A DNA stretch of 64,000 nt from DAOUBP01 sp964474695 (lineage in GTDB: Bacteria > Chloroflexota > Anaerolineae > CG2-30-64-16), in assembly GCA_964474695.1 (NCBI GenBank), contig CAYYTK010000023.1:1-64000 (forward strand). The letters are read 5' to 3'. How positions within the stretch are numbered: position 1 is the first letter of the stretch; every line of letters starts with the position of its first letter. Under the pieces are notes generated by a model. The model saw nothing but the letters and a program-made list of their open reading frames with translations, was not told where the DNA came from and did no database searches. Of the stretch, positions 51,697 through 59,965 are shown piece by piece. Position numbers and translations under genes: made by a program.

Positions 51697-54071
51697 GCTG
51701 CAAACATCCTCGTCTTAGTTTCCGCCAGCAGGGCGCGCGGCTCGCCCGCTTCTTGCAGCGCGGCCAGCCCTCCGGCGGCCTTCACCTCAGGCGTGCCGAA
51801 GATCTGCGGATTCTCCAGCCCCTCGGTGCCCCCGCGCTCGAACTGCCTGGCGATGGCGCGGACGGTTGCGGCGGTCCGCTTGGGCAGCGCGTTGATCCAG
51901 TCTTCGTGTTTGTAGGTGAAAGCCATCGTGCGCTCATAGCGCGTGCGCGGCGCCATGCCCCAGCCCAGCTCCGCCAGCACATCGTACAAATCATAATCCT
52001 GTTTGTCGTCCACCATCCGCACCACGGCTGGCGAATAGCCGGAGGTCACCAGCGAGACAAGGAGTTCTCGCCGCAGCTCGGGCTCGATCCATTGGCCGCG
52101 GAAATCGGTCAGGGTCGGGGTCTCCTGCACCAGCCGCGCGGCCAGGCGGGCCTTGTACTCCTCCAGCGGCACGGGCATGGCCACCCCGTCCACATCGGCG
52201 ACGATGAAGCGCCCCGCGTCCGTGATGTGCACATCGAAGCCCTCGACGCTGACGGTCGGCTCCGGCTCCGGCGGCGGGGGCGGCGGTTCGGGGCCTTCTC
52301 CGGCCGGCCGCGGCGGTGGGGTGAGGAAGCTCTTGCCGAAAAGCTTCGTAGCGTCGGTGTAATCGTAAACCCGGAACATCAGCTTCCCCGTGGGCGCGTC
52401 GATGCGCATGCCCCGGCCGATCATTTGATAGAAACTGATGGGCGACTTGAGATACTTAAAGAAGACGATGTTCCGCACCCAAGGCACATCCACGCCGGTG
52501 CTCAACAGGTCCACCGTGGTGGCGATGAAGTGACTGCGCGACGAAGCTTTCAGATCGGGAAGCTGGTCATTGCCGCTGCTCGCCGCCGTGCACTTGAAAG
52601 CGTACGGCTCCAATCGTTGCTTCCCGTTCTTAGCGCACCACTTGGCGTAAAGGTTGTTCAACTGGGTCGCGACATCATCAGCATGGCGGTCGCGGGCGCA
52701 AAAGATGATGCTCTTTTGTTCGGGGCCGCCGAACTCCAGGAGATAATTGAACAGGTCCTGGCACATAGCCTGCACGCGGTCGGGCAGCAGGATGCGATCT
52801 TCGTACTGGGTCTTGACGTAGTATTCTGCGACCTGCTCACGCGTCATCGCTTGGCCCGTGATGGCATCCACCGGATCATGCGCCATCACATCGTCCACGC
52901 CGATGCCGGTGTCGTCCAGGTCGACGCGGCCCTTCTGAATGTCGCAGGCCGCGAGATAGCCGTCCTCGATCGCCTGCGCCAGGCCGTACTCGTAGACCGG
53001 CTCGCCGAAATAAGCCAGGTTGTTGGCAGTGATCTCGGCATCCTGCTGGGCCTCGGCGGTTGCTGCGGTGGCTTCGAGCTGGCGCGGCGTCGCGGTCAAG
53101 CCGATCTGTACCGCGTTGCGGTTGCGCGTCAGCACCTGCGACCACTTGCCCCAGGCCGAGCGGTGACACTCGTCAATGACGATATGCGTGAAGTAGTTCT
53201 CCGGATAGTAGGTAGTCAGAAAGTTGGCATCGCCATCCTCGTTCTCCACGCCCAACGTCTGGTAGGTCGCGATGTGGATGCGGGCGTTCTTGGCGTTGTT
53301 CGTGCCGTCCGGTTTGCGAAAGGCCTCGGCCGCATCGCTGCCGAAGATGTTCTGAAACGCCGTGAGGGCTTGGGTGCGCAACTCGTCGCGGTCGCAAACA
53401 AACAGGGCGCGCGTGAGTTGCCCGGCGTCCGCGATGCGCTTGAGCAAGTGCACGGCAATGAAAGTCTTGCCCGCGCCGGTTGCCAGGGAGAGCAACCCCC
53501 GCTTGGGCTGATCGGCCACCTCGCACTTGGCGATCTTCTCCATCACCGCGCGGATCGCCGCATCCTGGTAGTAACGCCGAGTCCCCTCGCCGCCGGAATA
53601 CGGCTGCAGCAACGGCCGCGCAGCCGGCGATTCGAGGCTGAAGCCCATCTTTTCCTCATAGCGGGCGCGCAGCTCGGCCGGAGTGGGAATTTCCGTGATG
53701 GGCTTAGGCGCAGAGGTTAAACCTGTGAAACTATCGAACTCGACGAACTGGTGGCCGTTGGAGGAAAACACGAAGCGGACGTTCAGCCGCTTGCAGTGAG
53801 CGTAGCCCTTTGCCTGTTCGAGGCCATGTCCGGCCGGAAGGTTTTCCCTCTTGGCTTCGACCAGGGCCAGCGCAACAGGCTGCGTGTCAACGTTGACCCG
53901 CACGCGCAGGACGTAGTCAACCCTGCCCTTCGAGCGCCGCCGGGCCTTGCCGTTGATAATCTCAACCGTGCCCGCGGTCTCCTCGCGGCGGATCAGGTCC
54001 TCGGTCCAGCCGCGCTTGTGAATGGCCGGATCAATCAGCTTGGCTCTGGTATCAGCTTCGTTAAAAGTCAT
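51693..54071 (-). CDS. hsdR: Type I restriction-modification system, R subunit
   Basis: The 792-residue protein has an N-terminal PD-(D/E)XK nuclease (Asp52, then Glu72 and Lys74 in ALVEAKREN). An SF2 translocase follows: motif I ATGAGKT at about 196, motif II IDECHRSAWG, LTATPRQLE and QMIGRGMRID (motif VI). It is the EcoEI-like form, shorter than EcoKI R. A Pro-rich hinge (about residues 585-605) precedes the C-terminal helical domain. GGAGGGG precedes the ATG. It is first in the operon. Confidence 0.95.
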   Translation of the reverse strand: MTFNEADTRAKLIDPAIHKRGWTEDLIRREETAGTVEIINGKARRRSKGRVDYVLRVRVNVDTQPVALALVEAKRENLPAGHGLEQAKGYAHCKRLNVRFVFSSNGHQFVEFDSFTGLTSAPKPITEIPTPAELRARYEEKMGFSLESPAARPLLQPYSGGEGTRRYYQDAAIRAVMEKIAKCEVADQPKRGLLSLATGAGKTFIAVHLLKRIADAGQLTRALFVCDRDELRTQALTAFQNIFGSDAAEAFRKPDGTNNAKNARIHIATYQTLGVENEDGDANFLTTYYPENYFTHIVIDECHRSAWGKWSQVLTRNRNAVQIGLTATPRQLEATAATAEAQQDAEITANNLAYFGEPVYEYGLAQAIEDGYLAACDIQKGRVDLDDTGIGVDDVMAHDPVDAITGQAMTREQVAEYYVKTQYEDRILLPDRVQAMCQDLFNYLLEFGGPEQKSIIFCARDRHADDVATQLNNLYAKWCAKNGKQRLEPYAFKCTAASSGNDQLPDLKASSRSHFIATTVDLLSTGVDVPWVRNIVFFKYLKSPISFYQMIGRGMRIDAPTGKLMFRVYDYTDATKLFGKSFLTPPPRPAGEGPEPPPPPPEPEPTVSVEGFDVHITDAGRFIVADVDGVAMPVPLEEYKARLAARLVQETPTLTDFRGQWIEPELRRELLVSLVTSGYSPAVVRMVDDKQDYDLYDVLAELGWGMAPRTRYERTMAFTYKHEDWINALPKRTAATVRAIARQFERGGTEGLENPQIFGTPEVKAAGGLAALQEAGEPRALLAETKTRMFAA

Positions 54072-54126
54072 TGATCATCCCCTCCAACTGCAAGCGACCA
54101 CAAAAACGGCAGTTCCCCCCGAAAAC

Positions 54127-54159
54127 AAAAAAACCGCAACCCCCACCCAGGGCTGCGGC
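54127..54159 (-). terminator. Intrinsic terminator in the hsdR leader
   Basis: On the minus strand CCGCAGCCC and GGGTTGCGG form a stem followed by seven T residues. It lies between the only visible promoter (54266-54295) and the hsdR start, so it could limit read-through from upstream or act as an attenuator. Confidence 0.65.
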
Positions 54160-54180
54160 CTCACTCGACCCCCCACTCTG

Positions 54181-54258
54181 TACGGGCGGGGTTCCCCCGC
54201 CCCACCCCACGCCAGCAGCCCACCTTCAACCTTGAACCTTCAACCTTCAACCTGGACT
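54181..54258. repeat. GGGCGGGG / CCCCGCCC hairpin and CAACCTT tract
   Basis: GGGCGGGGTTCCCCCGCCCC (54185-54204) is followed by CCTTCAACCTTGAACC-type units (54221-54258). The latter match 42312-42340. Both lie in the hsdR leader. The 54072-54491 gap otherwise holds a promoter, the terminator and a GAGGCTTTAGCC repeat at 54353-54368. Confidence 0.75.
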
Positions 54259-54265
54259 GCCACCG

Positions 54266-54295
54266 ATTCTAGCACACCCTCCCCACTCGTGCCAA
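54266..54295 (-). promoter_or_regulatory. Candidate promoter for the hsd operon
   Basis: On the minus strand TTGGCA (54295-54290) and TAGAAT (54271-54266) are separated by 18 bp, giving a leader of almost 190 bases that includes repeats and a terminator-like hairpin. Confidence 0.5.
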
Positions 54296-54491
54296 ACCGT
54301 CCAACCTCGGACCAGGAATTCCAAACCTAGTCGTTGACAGCGTACTGGACTCGAGGCTTTAGCCCGGTCGTGCTACCCGGCCCGCTCGGCGATGAATCGA
54401 CCGAGCTACCCAGCGGCGCCCCGTGAACGGGGTTAGACCGGCGAATCCGGCCCGTGTCCAGCCCGGTTGACGGGCGCGGCCCGACGCGGAG

Positions 54492-55124
54492 TTGATCGAG
54501 ACGGAGACCGGCCAGCCGCGCGGGAGCGACCGCGTGGGTTTCACAGTCTGGTTGTGCCGTGACCTGGCAGGTGAACGCGTGCTGGCTGAGCCGGCCGCGA
54601 TTGCCGCCTTCATCCGCTCCGAGCCGGCCACCCCGCGCCACTGCGCCATGGACCGCGCCGCGCTGTCCGAGCTACGCAAGCGGGTGGAGAAGCAGGTCGT
54701 CAATGACTATCTGCGGCCGCTGCAGGCGCCGGTGGGGGTGACGCCAATCCTGCTGTGGCGGGTGAATGCCGATGGCGATTGGCGTTCTTGGGTGCTGTTC
54801 TTTTTGCACGGCGTCGCAGAGCAGGCCCGGGATGCCAGCGCGCGGGCGAAGCGCTTGCAGGATCTGCAGGCCGAGTGGCGGACAGGCCTGATGGGCGCCC
54901 GATCATCCACCATACTCTTACGCCTGATGGATGAGTTGTTCCGCACGCCGATCATCACCTTGCCACAGGTGCAGCGTATCTTGGCAGTGACCCATCGTTC
55001 AGCCACCCTGGCCGTTGAACGACTGATCGACGAAGGTCTCTTGGAGCTTGTGCCAGGCCGCATGCGTAATCGCCAGTATGTTGCCCGTCAGATTCTTGAT
55101 ATCGTGGGAGATGAATCGTTATAG
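54492..55124 (+). pseudogene. Chimeric ORF ending in a Fic-family C-terminal region
   Basis: Of 210 codons, those from about 95 on (DGDWRSWVLFFLHGVAEQAR, HRSATLAVERLIDEGLLELV, YVARQILDIV) match the C-terminal helix and winged helix that follow the catalytic core in many Fic proteins. The HPFxxGN AMPylation motif and all of the core are missing. The first 85 codons (MDRAALSELRKRVEKQVVND, LRPLQAPVGV) look like the conserved end of an unrelated, possibly helicase-type protein. A deletion probably fused two gene ends. The start at 54492 is uncertain. Confidence 0.6.
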
Positions 55125-55344
55125 TCGTCAAGTAACATTACGATCGTGTTATGATACTTTTTGGTGAATAAGTATCATTAGATCGCACGATAACGCGACC
55201 AGACTTGTTGTTTTTGGGCAAGAAGTAAATACGCATAAACCGGCAGGCTGATACGGCGCAAACCTGCCGAGGCAGGTTCCGGGCGCGATGTTGCCGCGAG
55301 TGCGCCTCGGCGCACTTCGTTGTATCAGGCGGCGGTTTCAACCG

Positions 55345-55417
55345 GCGCCGCAACCGGCGACCCGGCGCCGCAACCGGCAACCCCGCGCCGCAACCGGCGA
55401 CCCGGCGACAACCGGCG
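55345..55417. repeat. 20-bp tandem repeat (GCGCCGCAACCGGCGACCCG)
   Basis: Three full units at 55345-55364, 55365-55384 and 55385-55404 and a partial fourth lie upstream of the GH3 gene's 3' end. The region 55125-55450 contains no gene; an AT-rich stretch (55128-55190) precedes the repeat. Confidence 0.9.
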
Positions 55418-55450
55418 GCGTGCTGGTCGTCGCCGTGCTGAGCACAGCGT

Positions 55451-58015
55451 TTATACGATGCGCAATTCCCCGTGGAGCCGGATATCCTCGGATGAGCTGC
55501 CGACGAGCACCCGCACCGGCCCCGGTTCCACGGCCCAGCCCCTTCCGTCCCACCACGCCGTTTGATCGGCCGCCAACGTGAACTCGATGGCCCGCGTTTC
55601 TCCCGGCGCCAGGGCCACGCGGCCAAAGCCCTTCAGCTCCTTGATCGGCCGGGGCACGGCGGAATCGGGGTAGCTGACGTAGAGCTGCACCACTTCGTCG
55701 CCAGCGCGGTCCCCGATGTTTGTGACGTTAACGGCGATGCGTGCCTGCCGCCCGGGCCTGATCTGCGGCGGGTCAATGGTCAGGTCCCCGTAGGCGAAGC
55801 GGGTGTAGCTCAGCCCGTGGCCGAACGGATAGAGCGGCTCGCCGGCCATGAAGCGGTAGGTCCTGCCCGCCATGGCGTAGTCGTCGAACGGCGGAAGCTG
55901 ATCGACCGACTGGTAGGCGGTGACCGGCAGCCGGCCCGAGGGGTTGGCGTCGCCGAAGAGCACGTCCGCGAGCCCGCTCCCGCCCTCCTCGCCGCCGTAC
56001 CACGCGTGAAGGATGGCGGGCACGTGCTCGTCCGCCCAGTTGACCGCGAGGGCGCTTCCGCCCACCAGGGCGAGAACCACGGGCTTGCCGAGCCCGGCGA
56101 TCCGGCGCAGCAGCGCTTCCTGGGGCGCGGGCAGGCCGATCTCCGTCCGGTCGCCCGCCTCAAACCCGGGGATGTGGACCGGCATCTCCTCGCCTTCCAC
56201 CTCAGGTGACAGTCCGAGGACCAGCACCACGGCCTCTGCCTGCCGCGCGGCCGCCAGCGCCGCGGCCGCGTAGTCCTCACCTTGCCGCGCCCACAGCAAC
56301 TGCACCTCGGGGCTGCGGCCCTCATTCACGTATTCCAGCCGCAAATCGTACAGCCGCCCCGCCTCCAACTCGACCGAAACGGGCCGGGTGGTGGGATGGT
56401 GCTCGTTCGTCTGAGCGGGCAACAATTCGCGGCCATCAAGCGCCAGCCGGCAGCCGCTCGACGCGCGCACGGCAAGGAGATACGTCCCGGATGCCGGCGC
56501 GACCAAGGCGCCCTCCCAGCGGGCGGAGAAAGGCTCGAAGATGGGTCCGCCGAAAGGCGAGGCGGCGCGCCAGGCGAAATCGACGGTGTGATCGATGCGC
56601 TGGAAGGCAGCGCCTGTTCCCGCGCGTGCTGCCCGATACGTGGCAAGCAGGCCCTGTGCCGGCGCGCCGGGGGCGTCCGCAGGTGGGCGCAGGCAGGCGG
56701 CCGGGATGGGAGCCAGGGGCGGCGCACCCTCGGCGATCGCGCAGCCCTGCGCGGTATAGACCGTGGTCGCGGGGGAGACCGCCCGCCGGATGCCCTCCAA
56801 CGGCGTGACGGCGCGGGAGGGCGCGCCGCAGTAATTGCCGAGCAGCACCTCCAGGGTATCTGCGGCCGGACCGATGACCGCGATGGACTTGAGCGCCTTG
56901 TCGAGGGGAAGCAAGGGACGGCCGTCGACTTCGGCGTTCTTCAGCAGCACGATGCTCTCGGCCGCGGCGCGGCGGCTCAGCGCCCGGTGCGCGGCGGAGT
57001 CGTTGACCTCGTAGGGCACGGCCGCATACGGAGCCTGCTCCGGCGCATCGAACAGGCCAACGCTGAACCGGGCCGCGAACACGCGGCGGACCGCCCGGTC
57101 GATATCGGCCTCCGCCAGCAGCCCGCTCTCGACCGCCTCCAGCAGCGCGCCGAACGCGCACCCGCACTCCAGGTCGCACCCCGCGCGCACCGCCAGCGCC
57201 GACGCCTCTGCCGGCGTCGCAACGAGCTTGTGCCCGCCGAAGATGTCGTTGAGCGCGAAGCAGTCCGAAACGATCACCCCCTCGAAGCCCCATTCGCCCC
57301 GCAGGATCCTGGTCAGCAGCGTGGGGCTGGCACACGCGGCCTCGCCGTTCACGCGGTTGTACGCGCCCATCACCGAGGCAGCCCGGCCTTCCTTCACACA
57401 AGCCTCGAACGCCCGCAGGTACGTCTCGCGCAGGTCGCGCTCGCTCACCACCGCATCGAACTCGTGCCGGCTGATCTCTGGGCCGCTGTGGGCCGCCAGG
57501 TGCTTGGGCGTCGCGACCAGCTTCAGCCGGCCGGCCGGCCGCTTGGGGTCATCCTCGCCCTGCAGGCCGCGCACGAACGCCACACCGATGCGCGAGGTGA
57601 GGTAAGGGTCTTCGCCGTACGTCTCCTGCCCGCGGCCCCACCGCGGATCCCGGAAGATGTTGATGTTCGGCGACCAGGCCGTCAGCCCGGTGTAGATCTC
57701 GCGATAGCCTTGCCGCACGAACTCGTGGTGCTTCGCGCATGCCTCGTCGGAGATAGCCGTCGCCACCTCGGAGATCAACGCGGTGTCCCAGGTCGCGGCC
57801 AGGCCGATCGCCTGCGGGAAGACCGTGGCCACCCCGGCCCGCGCCACACCGTGCAGGCACTCGTTCCACCAGTTGTACTTCGGGATGCCCAGCCGTTCGA
57901 TGGCCGGCGAGTCATAGGCCATTTGGCTGATCTTCTCAGGCAGTGTCAGCCGGTTGACAAGGTCGTCGACGCGTGCCAGGATGGGCAGCGCCGGGTCGCG
58001 GTAGGTCGGGGTCAT
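55451..58015 (-). CDS. GH3 glycoside hydrolase with PA14 insert
   Basis: The 854-residue protein has a GH3 TIM-barrel-like domain (about residues 15-330) with KHLAAHSGPE and the nucleophile Asp251 in VIVSDCFALND. A GH3 C-terminal domain follows, interrupted by a PA14 carbohydrate-binding domain at about 455-580, then a fibronectin-III-like end (about 770-850). This resembles beta-glucosidases and beta-xylosidases of the PA14-containing group. There is no signal peptide, so it is cytoplasmic and acts on imported oligosaccharides. The ATG at 58015 follows AGAGG. It is last in the lacI-ABC operon. Confidence 0.92.
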   Translation of the reverse strand: MTPTYRDPALPILARVDDLVNRLTLPEKISQMAYDSPAIERLGIPKYNWWNECLHGVARAGVATVFPQAIGLAATWDTALISEVATAISDEACAKHHEFVRQGYREIYTGLTAWSPNINIFRDPRWGRGQETYGEDPYLTSRIGVAFVRGLQGEDDPKRPAGRLKLVATPKHLAAHSGPEISRHEFDAVVSERDLRETYLRAFEACVKEGRAASVMGAYNRVNGEAACASPTLLTRILRGEWGFEGVIVSDCFALNDIFGGHKLVATPAEASALAVRAGCDLECGCAFGALLEAVESGLLAEADIDRAVRRVFAARFSVGLFDAPEQAPYAAVPYEVNDSAAHRALSRRAAAESIVLLKNAEVDGRPLLPLDKALKSIAVIGPAADTLEVLLGNYCGAPSRAVTPLEGIRRAVSPATTVYTAQGCAIAEGAPPLAPIPAACLRPPADAPGAPAQGLLATYRAARAGTGAAFQRIDHTVDFAWRAASPFGGPIFEPFSARWEGALVAPASGTYLLAVRASSGCRLALDGRELLPAQTNEHHPTTRPVSVELEAGRLYDLRLEYVNEGRSPEVQLLWARQGEDYAAAALAAARQAEAVVLVLGLSPEVEGEEMPVHIPGFEAGDRTEIGLPAPQEALLRRIAGLGKPVVLALVGGSALAVNWADEHVPAILHAWYGGEEGGSGLADVLFGDANPSGRLPVTAYQSVDQLPPFDDYAMAGRTYRFMAGEPLYPFGHGLSYTRFAYGDLTIDPPQIRPGRQARIAVNVTNIGDRAGDEVVQLYVSYPDSAVPRPIKELKGFGRVALAPGETRAIEFTLAADQTAWWDGRGWAVEPGPVRVLVGSSSEDIRLHGELRIV

Positions 58016-58050
58016 GGTCGCCTCTTGATGTGTGATCGCGCGCCCTGCGC

Positions 58051-58908
58051 TCAGCCCTTGAGCGCGCCGGCCGTCAGGCCTGATACGATCTGCCGCTCCG
58101 CAAATAGATAGAAAAGAATAGCCGGCACCGCGGACAGAGCGACAAAAGCGGATACCGCAGCCAAATCTGAGCTGTATTGCCCCTGAAACTGCATGGTGCC
58201 GAGCGGCAGCGTCCACTTGCCCTCGCTGTCGAGGATCACCAGGGGCGTGAGCAGGTCATTCCAGCTCACAATCATAGTCAAGGCGCCGACGGCCGCCAGC
58301 GCGGGTCGAACCAAAGGCAGCAAGACGCGCCAGAAGAAGCCGAAGGAACTGCAGCCGTCGATGGCGGCGGCATCCTGCAGTTCACTGGGAACCGCCGCGA
58401 AGAAGCCGCGCAAGATCAGGAGATTGCTGGAGATTCCGAAGGCCGTCTGTACGAGGATGACCGCGGCCAGCGTATCGGTGATTTTCATCTGGCGAATGAC
58501 GAGGTAGACCGGCATGATCGCCACGGTGATCGGGAACATGAGCCCCAGGGTGAGGAAATTGAAAGCCAGGTCCTTGCCCCTGAATTTCATGCGGGCAAAT
58601 ACAAACGAAGCCAGGCTGCAGACGATCAATACGCCGGCCGTCGACCCCGCCATCGCAATGAGGCTATTCTTCATGAATACCCAGTAGGAGGGCGCGGACA
58701 AAATCGTGGTGTAGTTTTCCCAACGCGGCGGATTGGGTATCGAGAAAGGACTCAGAAACATCTCGCCGGTGTTCTTGAGGCTGGAAAAGAGCAAGACCAC
58801 GAGGGGCACAACAATGATCACTGTGATGAAGGACAGGACAAGGTACTGGAAGAACCTTGGCCGGAATTTCCTGGGGATCAGTCTGCGCCGTGGTTGAACG
58901 GTAGCCAT
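58051..58908 (-). CDS. Carbohydrate ABC transporter permease (MalG-type)
   Basis: The 285-residue permease has six membrane segments, the EAA loop near DAAAIDGCSSFGFFWRVLLP, and a C-terminal FAERQIVSGLTAGALKG typical of the MalG/CUT1 subunit. It pairs with the permease encoded 30 bases upstream. No ATPase gene is in the operon, so a shared MsmK-like ATPase elsewhere probably energises transport. Confidence 0.93.
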   Translation of the reverse strand: MATVQPRRRLIPRKFRPRFFQYLVLSFITVIIVVPLVVLLFSSLKNTGEMFLSPFSIPNPPRWENYTTILSAPSYWVFMKNSLIAMAGSTAGVLIVCSLASFVFARMKFRGKDLAFNFLTLGLMFPITVAIMPVYLVIRQMKITDTLAAVILVQTAFGISSNLLILRGFFAAVPSELQDAAAIDGCSSFGFFWRVLLPLVRPALAAVGALTMIVSWNDLLTPLVILDSEGKWTLPLGTMQFQGQYSSDLAAVSAFVALSAVPAILFYLFAERQIVSGLTAGALKG

Positions 58909-58938
58909 AGCCAGGGTCGGTCCTTTCGTCAGGAGATC

Positions 58939-59868
58939 TTAAAACTCTTCTTGCCGTGCGAGCCGCATATAGGCCACGGAAAAGATCAAGCAGATCAACA
59001 ACATCACGAGAGCTACGGCAGAGCCGTAGCCCAGCAGATACCGCCTGAAGCCAAAGCGGTACATGTAGGTCGCCATGAATTCGCTGGCATTGACCGGCCC
59101 GCCGCCGGTCATGACCCAGACCAGGTTGAATTGGGTCAGCGAGCCAAGAACGGACAATTGGATGACCGTACGGATGGTGCTGCCGAGCATCGGGATGGTG
59201 ACGTATCGGGTCGACTGCCACTTGTTGGCGCCATCGATGAGGGCTGCCTCTTCGACTTCCCTCGGGATGTTTTGCAGGCCCGCCAGGTAGAGCAACATGT
59301 GCAGGCCGAAGTACTTCCAGGTGAGCACAATGAAGATGCAGAACACGACCTGATGGATATCACTCAAGAAGTTCTGGGGCTTGACCCCCGGAATCAGCAC
59401 CAGGAGCGCATTGATCAGTCCGCGGGCCGGATCGGCGTTGAAGAGACTCATCCAGATGATGCCGGTGATGACTTCGGACAGCACGTAAGGCATGAAGAAG
59501 ATCATGCGGAAGAAAGCACGCCCGGGCAGGTCACGTCCCACCATGATGGCCAACGCCAGGGCGATGGGCAGTTGTATCACCAAGGAGAGCACAACAATCA
59601 GGAGGCAGTTCCCCACTGCCTTTCTGAATACGGCATCGCCAAGGATTTCCTTGTAGTTACCCAGGCCGATATAGTCAACGGCCGGTCCGAGGCCGTTCCA
59701 GTCGAACAGGCTGAAGTAGACGGATCGCAGAATGGGATAGACCAGAAAGACCATGAACAAAATGAAGGCCGGCGCCAGAAATGCAGCGATCGTCGCATAA
59801 TCCTGGATTCTGCGGCTCGAACTGCGCAGGTTCGGCCCTATTACACCGCGAGCGGCCGGTAGCTCCAT
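58939..59868 (-). CDS. Carbohydrate ABC transporter permease (MalF-type)
   Basis: The 309-residue CUT1 permease has six membrane segments and the EAA loop EEAALIDGANKWQSTRYVTI. The sequence LGSLTQFNLVWVMTGGGP is characteristic. The ATG at 59868 (MELPAARG) follows AAGGA; a start further upstream would lie in the intergenic hairpin region. It is separated from the binding-protein gene by a 15-bp stem-loop. Confidence 0.92.
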   Translation of the reverse strand: MELPAARGVIGPNLRSSSRRIQDYATIAAFLAPAFILFMVFLVYPILRSVYFSLFDWNGLGPAVDYIGLGNYKEILGDAVFRKAVGNCLLIVVLSLVIQLPIALALAIMVGRDLPGRAFFRMIFFMPYVLSEVITGIIWMSLFNADPARGLINALLVLIPGVKPQNFLSDIHQVVFCIFIVLTWKYFGLHMLLYLAGLQNIPREVEEAALIDGANKWQSTRYVTIPMLGSTIRTVIQLSVLGSLTQFNLVWVMTGGGPVNASEFMATYMYRFGFRRYLLGYGSAVALVMLLICLIFSVAYMRLARQEEF

Positions 59869-59899
59869 GGAGGATTTTCCTTGCTCTGAACACCAGGGA

Positions 59900-59960
59900 T
59901 CTGTGGAGATCGGGTCATCCCGATCTCCACAGACTTGTGGGCGCACAGACTTGTGGGCGC
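59900..59960 (-). promoter_or_regulatory. Stem-loop and direct repeats between binding-protein and permease genes
   Basis: TCTGTGGAGATCGGG (59900-59914) and CCCGATCTCCACAGA (59919-59933) form a perfect 15-bp stem with a 4-base loop. AGACTTGTGGGCGC is then repeated at 59931-59944 and 59947-59960. It lacks a T-run, and fits an mRNA-stabilising or partial-termination site that raises binding protein over permeases. Confidence 0.7.
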
Positions 59961-59965
59961 CTATC

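Noticed and set aside
51753..53720. A 655-codon open frame on the plus strand opposite hsdR
   Set aside because: Arg/His/Gly-rich shadow of a clear hsdR gene; high GC makes such frames common.
56282..58111. A 609-codon open frame opposite the GH3 gene
   Set aside because: Low-complexity antisense frame without a ribosome-binding site or family features.
58177..59862. A 561-codon open frame opposite the permease genes
   Set aside because: Asp/Gln/His-rich antisense frame across two certain permease genes.
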